A DNA stretch of 64,000 bases from REEB95 sp963785735. GTDB lineage: Bacteria; Pseudomonadota; Alphaproteobacteria; ATCC43930; CGMCC-115725. The notes beneath the pieces were generated by a model. It worked only from the letters and a program-made list of their open reading frames with translations, did not search any database and had not been told where the DNA came from. Location of the stretch: assembly GCA_963785735.1 (NCBI GenBank), contig CAWAWJ010000001.1:1302001-1366000 (forward strand). The letters are read 5' to 3'. This document shows positions 10,494 through 19,768 of the stretch, in pieces; positions within the stretch are counted from its first letter, which is position 1; each line of letters opens with the position of its first letter. The position numbers were made by a program, and so were the translations under genes.

Positions 10494-11270
10494 ATGAACG
10501 CCCAGACGAATTCGGCGCGCAAGACCGCGCTGGTCACCGGTGCCGCAAGCGGCATCGGCGCGGCCGCCGTGCTGGCGCTGGCGCGCGCGGGCTACGACGT
10601 CGCGATCAATTACAGCAAGAGTGACGGCCCGGCGCGGGATACCGCGGCCGCGGCGCAAAAATTGGGCGCCAAGACCATGCTGTGCAAATGCGACGTCGCC
10701 GACGACCCGGGCGTGCGCGCCATGCTGAAGCAGGTCGAAGCGTCCTTCGGCCGTCTCGACGCCCTCATCAACAACGCTGGCACCACCAGCGAGGTGAAGC
10801 CCAAGGATTTCGAGGCGATGACGGTCGAGGAATGGGACCGCGTCTTTGCCGTCAATGTTCGCGGGATATTCTCGGTCACGCGCGCCGCTCTGCCGCTGCT
10901 CCGCAAATCCTCCCATCCCGCCATCGTCAACACTGCCAGCATCGTCGGGCTTCGCCCCGGGCCGCAGCCCTTGGCCTATGCCGCGAGCAAGGCGGCGGTG
11001 GTGAATTTAACCAAGACGCTGGCGCTCAATCTCGGTCCCGAAATCCGCGTCAACGCCGTGGCGCCGGGCTGGATGGAAGGCGACTGGATGAAGCGCATGC
11101 TCAAGGACAAATACGACGATCTGATGGGCCGCCGCGCCAAGCTCACGCCCTTGAAACGCGTGGTGACGGCCGAAGACGTGGCCGAGACCATGCTGTCGCT
11201 GATCGAGGGCAACCGCTTCGTCACCGGCGAGATCCTCGTGGTGGACGGCGGCTTCGCGAGCTCGAGCTGA
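10494..11270 (+). CDS. Short-chain dehydrogenase/reductase (SDR), FabG-like
   Basis: This is a 258-residue classical SDR. It shows the nucleotide-binding motif TGAASGIG (residues 15-22), the NNAG motif, and the catalytic pair Tyr162 and Lys166 in YAASK, and it ends with GEILVVDGGF. Start ATG 10494 follows GGGAGGCGG; an upstream in-frame start would add a glycine-rich tail. It would interconvert an alcohol and a ketone with NAD(P)H. Its stop is three bases before the AMP-ligase start, so it is the first gene of a three-gene operon and probably oxidises or reduces the pathway intermediate. A role in fatty-acid synthesis is less likely in this context. Confidence 0.9.
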   Translation: MNAQTNSARKTALVTGAASGIGAAAVLALARAGYDVAINYSKSDGPARDTAAAAQKLGAKTMLCKCDVADDPGVRAMLKQVEASFGRLDALINNAGTTSEVKPKDFEAMTVEEWDRVFAVNVRGIFSVTRAALPLLRKSSHPAIVNTASIVGLRPGPQPLAYAASKAAVVNLTKTLALNLGPEIRVNAVAPGWMEGDWMKRMLKDKYDDLMGRRAKLTPLKRVVTAEDVAETMLSLIEGNRFVTGEILVVDGGFASSS

Positions 11271-11273
11271 GCC

Positions 11274-12932
11274 ATGCTCCCCGGAATCGTGCCCTTTCCC
11301 CCCGAATTCGCCAATCGCTATCGCGACAAGGGTTATTGGCGGGACATATCGTTGGCCGATGAATTCGCCGAGGTTTGGAAGAAATTTGGGCCGCGCCTTG
11401 CGCTGATCGACGGCGCGCGGCGCTACAGCTACGCCGATATCGACCGCATCACCGACAATCTCGCGCTAAATCTGCTGGCGCTTGGGATGAAGCCCTTGGA
11501 TCGCGTGGTGCCGGTGTTGCCCAATGTCGCCGAATTCGTGCTGCTTTATTTCGCGTTGCAGAAGATCGGCGGCATCCCCATTGCCGCGCTGGCGACCCAC
11601 CGCTACAGCGAGATCAGCCAATTCGTCAAAATTGCCGAGGCAACGGCCTGCGTCTATCCGGAGCGCCAAGGCGATTTCACCTTCGGCCCGATGGTGAAGC
11701 GCGTATCCAACGAGAATCCCAGCCTTAAGTTTTGCATCGTGCTGGGCAATGCTGGCCCGGGCGAGATTTCGCTGACCGAGTTGATCGAACGCCCAGCGAC
11801 GCTTCCCAAATCGGAACTCGCCAAGATCAAGCTCGATCCGACCGACCCCTGCATCTTCCAACTTTCAGGCGGAACGACTGGCGTGCCCAAGCTGATCCCG
11901 CGCACGCACAATGATTATGCCTATAACTCCAAGACCGCCGCGCAAGTCTGCGGCGTTTCCGGCGAATCCGTTTTGCTGTTGGCGTTGCCGATCGCGCACA
12001 ACCTGCCCTTGGCCTGCCCGGGCATCCAGGGCTTCTTCTTCAACGGCGGTCAAGTTGTCCTAAGCCATTCAACACGCCCCGAGGACATGTTTCCCCTGGT
12101 GGCGCAGCACCGCGTCACGCATATCAAGGTGGTGCCCGCCTTGCTGATCCGGCTTATCAACAGCCCCGAGGTGACGCGGCATGATACCTCGTCACTGCGC
12201 TATATCCAGAGCGGCGGCCAGCGCCTTCAGCCCGAAACCCGCATCAAGACCAAGGAACTCATTCCCACGGTGTTCGTGCAGGAAAATTTTGGCATGTCGG
12301 AAGGCATGCTGTTCTTCGTGCGCGGCGGCGATCCCGAGGATGTGCGCCTCGAAACGGTGGGGCGGCCGATTTCACCCGATGACGAGGTTCGGCTTTTGGA
12401 CGAGGACGACAGAGAAGTGGCCTTCGGTAACGTGGGCGAACTCTGCGTACGCGGGCCTTATACCTTGCGGGGCTATTACGGCGCCGAAGAGCACAACAAG
12501 CGCGCCTTCACCTCCGACGGCTTCTACCGCTCGGGCGATCTGATGCGCCAGCATCCCTCGGGCAATTACATGGTCGAAGGTCGCAAGAAGGATTTGATCA
12601 ACCGCGGCGGCGAGAAGATATCTTGCGAGGAGATCGAGAATTTGATCCTGCAGCATCCGGCGGTCGAGAACGTCGCTTGTGTGGCATTGCCCGATGCTGC
12701 CTTGGGTGAACGTATGTGCGCCTGCGTTATTCTTCATAAGGGCAAATCTCTCGGCCTCGAGGAACTGGTCCGGTTCCTCGCCGCCAAGGAGATCGCCAAA
12801 TTCAAGCTGCCCGAGCGGCTCGAGATCATGAGTGAATTCCCGCTCTCCACCTTCGGCAAGGTTTCGAAAAAGACGCTGGTCGAAACCGTGTCACGCCTGC
12901 CGGCGGCGGCCAAAACGGTCAAGGCGGGCTGA
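11274..12932 (+). CDS. Aryl-AMP ligase of the ANL superfamily (EntE/DhbE-like)
   Basis: The 552-residue protein carries the ATP-grasping loop SGGTTGVPK (residues 198-206), the adenylate motif FGMSEG, the hinge region YRSGDL and RKKDLINRGGEKIS, and a C-terminal FGKVSKK containing the catalytic lysine. The N-terminus (PFPPEFANRYRDKGYW) and the PIAALATHRYSEI segment are characteristic of 2,3-dihydroxybenzoate and salicylate AMP ligases, so an aromatic acid is the probable substrate. No siderophore synthetase genes are near. Placement between an SDR and an amidohydrolase suggests catabolic activation to a CoA thioester rather than siderophore assembly. Both operon junctions are the identical nonamer TGAGCCATG. 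Confidence 0.9.
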   Translation: MLPGIVPFPPEFANRYRDKGYWRDISLADEFAEVWKKFGPRLALIDGARRYSYADIDRITDNLALNLLALGMKPLDRVVPVLPNVAEFVLLYFALQKIGGIPIAALATHRYSEISQFVKIAEATACVYPERQGDFTFGPMVKRVSNENPSLKFCIVLGNAGPGEISLTELIERPATLPKSELAKIKLDPTDPCIFQLSGGTTGVPKLIPRTHNDYAYNSKTAAQVCGVSGESVLLLALPIAHNLPLACPGIQGFFFNGGQVVLSHSTRPEDMFPLVAQHRVTHIKVVPALLIRLINSPEVTRHDTSSLRYIQSGGQRLQPETRIKTKELIPTVFVQENFGMSEGMLFFVRGGDPEDVRLETVGRPISPDDEVRLLDEDDREVAFGNVGELCVRGPYTLRGYYGAEEHNKRAFTSDGFYRSGDLMRQHPSGNYMVEGRKKDLINRGGEKISCEEIENLILQHPAVENVACVALPDAALGERMCACVILHKGKSLGLEELVRFLAAKEIAKFKLPERLEIMSEFPLSTFGKVSKKTLVETVSRLPAAAKTVKAG

Positions 12933-12935
12933 GCC

Positions 12936-13778
12936 ATGCGAATCATCGATCTGCACTGCTATCCCAACACCGAGCCCTGGATCAAATGCCAGGGGCCCTA
13001 TGTCGAGGCGCTGGCGAAATACTGGAACCGTAGCTGGAGCTGGAAACAGGAAGACGAGGTGGTGAAGGAATTCGCCGAGGCCGGGGTCGAGGCGGTACTG
13101 GTCGCGCTCGATCTCGAAACCACCGCCAAGACGCCGCCTTGCAGCAACGATTATGTCAAGGGCATGCAAAGCCGGCACAAGGACCGTATCATCCAATCCT
13201 GGGGCGCGGTCGATCCGCTGAAAGGAGATGCCGCGATCAAGGAGGCGCGTCACGCCATCCATGATCTCAAGATGCTGGGCTTCCACTTCCATCCCATCAT
13301 GGGCCACTTTGCGGTGAATGACCGGGCCTTCTATCCGCTGTGGGAGGCGATCGACGCGCTCAAGGTTCCGGTCATGATCGATGTCGGCACCACCGGCATG
13401 GGCGCGGGCATGCCGGGCGGATTGGGCGCCAAGCTGCGTCACGCGCATCCCTCCTGCATCGACGAGCTCGCCGCCGATTTCCCCAATCTCACCATTATCG
13501 CCGCGCATCCGGGCTGGCCCTGGGTCGAGGAAATGACGGCGGTGGCGTTGCACAAGGGCAACGTGTTCTGGGAACTGTCGGGCTGGGCGCCGAAATATTT
13601 TCCGGCCCAGCTCAAGACCGACATCCGCGCCCGGCTCCAGGACAAGATCATGTTCGGCAGTGATTATCCGAGCATCCCCTATGCCCGCCTGTTCAAGGAA
13701 TGGGCCGAGTTGGGCTATGCCGAAACCGTGATGGAAAAAATCTTCCACAAGAATGCCGAGCGCATTCTCGGGCTCTGA
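12936..13778 (+). CDS. Amidohydrolase_2 family TIM-barrel hydrolase or decarboxylase
   Basis: This is a 280-residue protein of the ACMSD / 2-pyrone-4,6-dicarboxylate hydrolase-like family. The N-terminal strand IDLHCYP replaces the usual HxH with HxY. Further active-site strands are HFHPIMG, IIAAHPGWPW and the terminal FGSDYPS, whose Asp is the usual catalytic residue. Such enzymes hydrolyse or decarboxylate cyclic and aromatic acids, often with a divalent metal. It is the last gene of the SDR / AMP-ligase operon, three bases after the ligase. The exact reaction is unknown. The missing second His may mean altered or absent metal binding. Confidence 0.85.
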   Translation: MRIIDLHCYPNTEPWIKCQGPYVEALAKYWNRSWSWKQEDEVVKEFAEAGVEAVLVALDLETTAKTPPCSNDYVKGMQSRHKDRIIQSWGAVDPLKGDAAIKEARHAIHDLKMLGFHFHPIMGHFAVNDRAFYPLWEAIDALKVPVMIDVGTTGMGAGMPGGLGAKLRHAHPSCIDELAADFPNLTIIAAHPGWPWVEEMTAVALHKGNVFWELSGWAPKYFPAQLKTDIRARLQDKIMFGSDYPSIPYARLFKEWAELGYAETVMEKIFHKNAERILGL

Positions 13779-13858
13779 GCGCGCGACATCGGGACGGCCT
13801 CACCCGGCTGAGCTGCTTTCAAGCCCAGCCGGCCGGCCGCCGGTTCATGTCGGTCGGG

Positions 13859-14065
13859 TCAGAGCAGCTTCAGATCGGCCGCCGAGGTTTTGCCCTGCTG
13901 GCTCTGTTCGAGTTCGAAGCTGACCTTCTGGCCTTCGTTGAGCGTGCCGATGCCAGCGCGCTGAACGGCGGAGATGTGAACGAACACGTCCTTGCCGCCG
14001 CCTTCGGGCTGGATGAAGCCGTAGCCCTTTTGCGGGTTGAACCACTTGACCGTACCCACCGCCAT
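13859..14065 (-). CDS. Cold-shock protein (CspA family)
   Basis: This 68-residue protein consists of one cold-shock domain with both RNA-binding motifs, KGYGFI (RNP1) and VFVHIS (RNP2). It starts MAVGTVKWF at 14065; a longer in-frame start upstream adds fifteen residues not seen in the family. It acts as a single-stranded nucleic acid chaperone in the cytoplasm. About 200 bases with no gene lie upstream on its strand, which would allow the long structured 5' leader usual for csp genes, but I cannot define the promoter. The numbered paralogue cannot be assigned. Confidence 0.93.
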   Translation of the reverse strand: MAVGTVKWFNPQKGYGFIQPEGGGKDVFVHISAVQRAGIGTLNEGQKVSFELEQSQQGKTSAADLKLL

Positions 14066-14273
14066 GGAAACCTCCGGATCGCAAGTAAGACACGTGCCGT
14101 CGCGCGTCATCGCGCGGCGGATCGGCTATCGGTTGGGGGGATGCAGGTTCGGCTCATCAAAGAGCGGTCGAAAGCAGTCCGAACCCAGCGAAGCGATGAC
14201 GCTAGGCTAAAAGAACAAACCCCGGTTTGGCAAGAGGACCGGGGCGGGCGCTTGTTGCAGCGCAAACCCGGGC

Positions 14274-14771
14274 TCAACCGGCGCGCGCGGGGTTGCGTCG
14301 CAAATTCTTCACCATGGTTTCCAGTACCCGGATGAAAGCCGCCAGCTCGCGCGCCGACAGGCCGCGCCGCGCCAGGACGTTGACCGCGACGGCGTGGGGC
14401 ACCAGCGCCGATTTCAGGGCCTTGCCGGCGCGGGTGAGGAAGACATGGCTCTTGCGCCGGTCGGTCTTGCTACGCACCCGGCGGATCAAGGCTTGCGATT
14501 CCAGGCTGTCGAGCACCGGCGTCGAGGACGCCTTCTCGATGCCGATGCGGCCGGCGAGATCGACCTGGGTCAGGCCGTCTTCTTCCCACAGCGTGCGCAG
14601 ATGCAGCCATTCGCCGAGCGAAATGCCGTGCGGCGCGAGCCTTCCGGCAAGCGCGTAATTGAAAGCGCGGTGGCCCTCGCGCAGCATGCGGCCGATGCCG
14701 CGCGCCGGCAACCGTCCGGCGCGTCCGCGCGTCCGCGCGATTCGTCCCGTACTCCGGCCGCCGCCGTCCAT
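14274..14771 (-). CDS. MarR family transcriptional regulator
   Basis: The 165-residue protein has a basic N-terminal extension of about 25 residues and then a MarR winged-helix domain. Its recognition region includes GLTQVDLAGRIGIEKASSTP, with a wing containing RRVRSKTDRRKSH and the family ending LTRAGKAL. MarR proteins are dimeric repressors that respond to phenolic or other small ligands. It is divergent from the Rieske / amidohydrolase operon across a 94-base gap containing repeated GTATG half-sites, so it very likely controls that operon and itself. The start could also be an internal Met at residue 29, which would trim the unusual extension. Confidence 0.9.
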   Translation of the reverse strand: MDGGGRSTGRIARTRGRAGRLPARGIGRMLREGHRAFNYALAGRLAPHGISLGEWLHLRTLWEEDGLTQVDLAGRIGIEKASSTPVLDSLESQALIRRVRSKTDRRKSHVFLTRAGKALKSALVPHAVAVNVLARRGLSARELAAFIRVLETMVKNLRRNPARAG

Positions 14772-14807
14772 CGGCCCGCCCCTCCGTCAAGGATATTGAA
14801 CGAGATA

Positions 14808-14828
14808 GTATGTTACCATACGGTATGG
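14808..14828. promoter_or_regulatory. Probable MarR operator: three GTATG/CATAC half-sites
   Basis: The half-site GTATG occurs at 14808-14812, its complement CATAC at 14817-14821, and GTATG again at 14823-14827. The last two form a perfect CCATAC-G-GTATGG palindrome (14816-14828). The site lies between the divergent MarR and Rieske genes, which is the normal place for a MarR-family operator. Confidence 0.6.
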
Positions 14829-14865
14829 CACAATACGATTTAACGGGGAAACCACGGGGGCGGGC

Positions 14866-15231
14866 ATGACCGAAATACTCGTGTGCCGCGCCGGCGAGTT
14901 GCCGGACGGCGGCGTGCGCATCGTGACATCGGGCGAGGTGGAAGTCGGCGTCTTCCGCCACAAGAACAAATACTTCGCCTATCGCAATCTCTGCCCCCAT
15001 CAGGGCGGCCCGGTCTGCGAGGGCGTGCTGCTGCCCAAGGTCGAGGACGTAATCGCGCCCGACCGTACGCTTCAGGGCCAGACCTTCAACGAATCCGAAA
15101 TGCATTTCATCTGCCCCTGGCACGGCTACGAATACAAGATCGAGACCGGGGAATGCGCGAGCGACGCCAAGTTGAAGCTGCAACGCTTCCAGGTGGTCGA
15201 GCGCGAAGGCGGGGTCTATGTCGTCCTCTAA
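14866..15231 (+). CDS. Rieske [2Fe-2S] ferredoxin-type protein
   Basis: This 121-residue single-domain Rieske protein has both cluster-binding boxes: C43-P-H45 in NLCPHQGG and C83-P-W-H86 in FICPWHGYEY. The two Cys and two His residues bind a [2Fe-2S] cluster. The stretch of about 37 residues between the boxes is longer than in many ferredoxins. It is a soluble electron carrier, either for an oxygenase or acting in another redox step; no oxygenase alpha subunit is nearby. It is the first gene of an operon with an unknown 102-residue protein and an amidohydrolase, and its end overlaps the next gene by fourteen bases. Confidence 0.92.
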   Translation: MTEILVCRAGELPDGGVRIVTSGEVEVGVFRHKNKYFAYRNLCPHQGGPVCEGVLLPKVEDVIAPDRTLQGQTFNESEMHFICPWHGYEYKIETGECASDAKLKLQRFQVVEREGGVYVVL

Positions 15232-15526
15232 GGGTGCCGCCAAGGCACGGCCCAAGGCCAAATCCAAACCAGCGGTCCGGAAATCCGCCGCGGCGCCTTC
15301 GAGCGATTGCGGCAAGCTTTCGAACGAGGCGTTGCAGCGCGTTCTCGGCGACGCGGTGCGCGTCTATGCCGCGCGGATGCAGGCGGGCGATAAATTCCGG
15401 CCTTTCGCGCCCGGGAGCGGCATCACCGCCACCGACGTGATGGTGGCCGGCACCGCGATGATGAAGGCGGTCAACGTGCAGCTCTTCGAGTTCGGCATGT
15501 GGCAAGCCTGGTCGGGCAATTTCTGA
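15218..15526 (+). CDS. Hypothetical protein in the Rieske-amidohydrolase operon
   Basis: This 102-residue protein is not recognised. Residues 1 to about 28 are a Lys/Ala/Ser-rich, probably disordered tail. Residues 30 to 102 look like a compact helical domain with VLGDAVRVYAARMQAG and a hydrophobic end MKAVNVQLFEFGMWQAW. There is no signal peptide or membrane helix. The ATG overlaps the Rieske gene by fourteen bases and the stop is thirteen bases before the amidohydrolase, so all three are probably translated together. A small partner or regulatory subunit of the amidohydrolase is the most reasonable guess. Confidence 0.72.
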   Translation: MSSSKGAAKARPKAKSKPAVRKSAAAPSSDCGKLSNEALQRVLGDAVRVYAARMQAGDKFRPFAPGSGITATDVMVAGTAMMKAVNVQLFEFGMWQAWSGNF

Positions 15527-15539
15527 AGGGAGCAAGGCA

Positions 15540-16780
15540 ATGGATACTCTCGAAGCCAAGTTTCGCGATCCGGCGGTCGAGGAATTCGACACCCGCACCC
15601 TGCTGATCCAGGCCGAGCGCCAGGCGCGGAAACGCAAATACGAGGATTTCTGCATCGTCGATGTCGACGCGCATCACTACGAAACCGAATCCTATCAGGA
15701 GATATTCGAATACATCGAGGATCCGGTGCTGCGCCAGTCCGCTAAGGCCAAGAAGGGCACCGGCTCGGGCCGGCCGGGCCTGGTCGGCACCTCGCCCGGG
15801 TTTCAGGACGTGGGCGGGCGCATCCCGCGCTACACCACGCGTTCGAGCGAGAAAACGCCGGCGGCCCCCCCGCACCGCGACGTGCATCTGACCAGACGCT
15901 GGATGGACGCGCTCGGCGTCGACATCGTCTGTTTGTTCCCGACGCCGATGCTGCAACTGGGCCTGCATCCGGTGGTCGAAACCGAGGTGCAGCTTGCCCA
16001 GGCCTATAACCGCTGGCTCACCGACAAGATTCTGCCCTCCGACCCGCGTTTCAAGTCGATGCTCTATCTGCCGTTCAACGATCCCGAGGCCTGCTACAAG
16101 ACGGTCAAGGAATTCGGCGCCAAGCCCGGGGTGATCGGGTTCATGGTCACGGCGGCGCGCTACAAGCCGGTCTTCGACAACGCCTATATGAAGACCTATG
16201 CGCTCCTGGAAGAGATGGGCCGGCCGATCTCCTTCCACGCCGCCTATAACTGGTACGACCAGTCGCTCAGCATGACCAACCGCTTCATCGCCGTGCACGC
16301 GCTGGGCTTCACCTTCTTCAACATGATTCATCTCACCAACTGGATCGTGAACGGCCTGCCGGAACGTTTCCCCAAGCTCAAGGTGATCTGGATCGAGAGC
16401 GGCCTCGCTTGGGTCCCTTTCCTGATGCAGCGCCTCGACAACGAATACATGATGCGCAGTTCGGAATGCCCCTCTTTGAAAAAGAAGCCGAGCGACTATA
16501 TGAGGGATATGTACTTTTCGACGCAGCCGATGGAGATGGTCGGGAATCGCGAGGCGCTGGAACTGACCTTCAAGATGATGAAGGCCGACACCCAGTTGCT
16601 CTACTCCTCCGACTATCCGCATTGGGACATGGATTTGCCTTCGACCGTGTACGATCTGCCTTTCCTGAGCGAGAAGGCGAAACGCAACATCCTGGGCGAC
16701 AACGCCCGCCGCCTGTTCAACCTCGAGCCGATTATCTCGGACCATAAACGGGCCGTGCTCGCCCGGCGTCAGGCGGCTCG

Positions 16781-16784
<4 letters not shown>
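15540..16784 (+). CDS. Metal-dependent amidohydrolase_2 family enzyme
   Basis: This 414-residue TIM-barrel protein contains VDVDAHHYE (first metal-binding strand), SFHAAYNWY, WIESGLAWVPF and the final catalytic strand YSSDYPHWD, followed by NILGDNARRLFNL. These are the features of ACMSD and gamma-resorcylate decarboxylase-like enzymes, which use Zn2+ or Mn2+ to decarboxylate or hydrolyse aromatic or related acids. A segment at about residues 62-105, rich in Gly, Pro and basic residues, is an insertion relative to short family members. It is preceded by AGGGAGCAAGGC and its TGA overlaps the ATG of the Nramp transporter, which suggests coupled synthesis with a metal importer. Confidence 0.9.
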
Positions 16785-18103
<1,319 letters not shown>

Positions 18104-18184
18104 CCTTTCCCCGCGTCAACAAGGCCGGGGGGATGATGGATCGCGGCGTCGAGTTCGGGAGAGAGTGTCGGCAGCTTCGATTAC

Positions 18185-19768
18185 GTGATCGTCGGAGCGG
18201 GCAGCGCCGGCTGCGTGCTGGCCAACCGGCTTTCGGCCGATCCGTCGGTCTCCGTGCTGCTGCTGGAAGCGGGCGGCAGCGACAATTACATCTGGATCCG
18301 GATTCCGATCGGCTATCTCTACACCCAGAACAATCCACGCACCGATTGGTGTTTCAAGACCGAAAGCGAGGCGGGGCTGAACGGGCGCGCGCTCAATTAT
18401 CCGCGCGGCCGCGTGCTGGGCGGCTGCTCCTCGATCAATGGCATGATCTACATGCGCGGCCAGGCGCGCGATTACGACGGCTGGCGCCAGCTCGGCAATC
18501 CCGGCTGGGCCTGGGACGACGTGCTGCCTTACTTCAAGCGCTCGGAAGACCAGGTGCGCGGGCCGGACGAATTCCACGGCGCCGGCGGCGAATGGCGGGT
18601 CGAGGAGATGCGGCTTTCCTGGGAAATACTCGACGCCTTCCGGGAGGCCGCGGCCGAGATCGGCATTCCCAAGACCGAGGATTTCAACCGCGGCGACAAC
18701 GAGGGCTGCGGCTATTTCCAGGTGAACCAGAAGCGCGGCATGCGCTGGAACACGGCGCAGGCCTTTTTGAAGCCGGTGCGGTCGCGCGGCAATCTCATGG
18801 TACTGACCCATGCCCAGGCGAGCCGGTTGCGCCTGGACGGCAAGCGCGTGACCGGCGTCGAATTCCGCCAGGCGGGCGCGGCGCGGTTCGCCCATGCCAA
18901 GGGCGAGGTGATCTTGGCTTCGGGCGCGGTGGGCTCGCCCCAGCTGTTGCAACTCTCCGGCATCGGCCCGGCCGACCTTATCGCCGCGCATGGCATTCCG
19001 GTGCGGCACGCGCTTGCCGGGGTAGGCGAGAACCTTCAGGATCATTTGCAGATTCGCATGGCCTATAAGGTGCGGCATACCAAGACGCTCAACGAGCGCG
19101 CCAACAGCCTGGCCGGCCGCATCGGCATGGGGCTCGAATATTTCCTGATGCGGCGCGGGCCGCTCACCATGGCGCCTTCGCAGCTGGGGTGTTTCGCCAA
19201 GAGCGATCCGGCGCGCGCGACGCCCAATCTCGAATATCACGTCCAGCCCTTGAGCCTCGAAGCCTTCGGCCAGCCGCCGCACCCGTTCCCAGCCTTCACT
19301 GCCTCGGTGTGCAATCTGCGTCCGGAAAGCCGCGGCCATGTGCGCATCAAGAGCCCCGATCCGTCGGCTCATCCGGCGATCAGGCCGAATTATCTCCAGA
19401 CCGGCGAGGACAGGCGCGTGGCGGCGGATGCGATGAAGCTCACCCGCCGCATCTGCGCCGCCAACGCCCTGGCGCGGTTCGAGCCCGAGGAATTCAAGCC
19501 CGGGCTATCCGCGCGCAGCGACGCCGAGCTCGCCCGCGCCGCCGGCGATATCGGCACCACCATTTTCCATCCGGTCGGCACCTGCAAGATGGGCGACGAT
19601 TCCATGGCCGTGGTCGATGCGCGGCTCAAGGTTCGCGGCATCGGGTCTTTACGCATCGCCGACGCCTCGATCATGCCGCGCATCACCTCGGGCAACACCA
19701 ACGCGCCGGTCATCATGATCGCCGAGAAGGCCGCCGATCTGATCCGCGAAGACAGCCGGGCGCGCTGA
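18185..19768 (+). CDS. GMC family FAD-dependent oxidoreductase, 5' end disturbed
   Basis: This is a choline dehydrogenase / alcohol oxidase-like flavoprotein. It shows the FAD-binding GAGSAGCVLANRLS at its N-terminus, GRVLGGCSSINGM (GMC signature 1), GAVGSPQLLQLSGIG (signature 2), and the C-terminal catalytic region HPVGTCKMG with GNTNAPVIMIAEK. The listed start is a GTG at 18185, but the frame upstream encodes SFDYV directly before IVGAG, the normal family N-terminus, and contains no ATG, GTG or TTG before a stop at 18134-18136. Two ATG codons at 18133 and 18136 behind a G-run are one base out of frame. One extra base between 18139 and 18182 would explain this. It overlaps the next gene by TGATG. 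Confidence 0.88.
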   Translation: MIVGAGSAGCVLANRLSADPSVSVLLLEAGGSDNYIWIRIPIGYLYTQNNPRTDWCFKTESEAGLNGRALNYPRGRVLGGCSSINGMIYMRGQARDYDGWRQLGNPGWAWDDVLPYFKRSEDQVRGPDEFHGAGGEWRVEEMRLSWEILDAFREAAAEIGIPKTEDFNRGDNEGCGYFQVNQKRGMRWNTAQAFLKPVRSRGNLMVLTHAQASRLRLDGKRVTGVEFRQAGAARFAHAKGEVILASGAVGSPQLLQLSGIGPADLIAAHGIPVRHALAGVGENLQDHLQIRMAYKVRHTKTLNERANSLAGRIGMGLEYFLMRRGPLTMAPSQLGCFAKSDPARATPNLEYHVQPLSLEAFGQPPHPFPAFTASVCNLRPESRGHVRIKSPDPSAHPAIRPNYLQTGEDRRVAADAMKLTRRICAANALARFEPEEFKPGLSARSDAELARAAGDIGTTIFHPVGTCKMGDDSMAVVDARLKVRGIGSLRIADASIMPRITSGNTNAPVIMIAEKAADLIREDSRAR

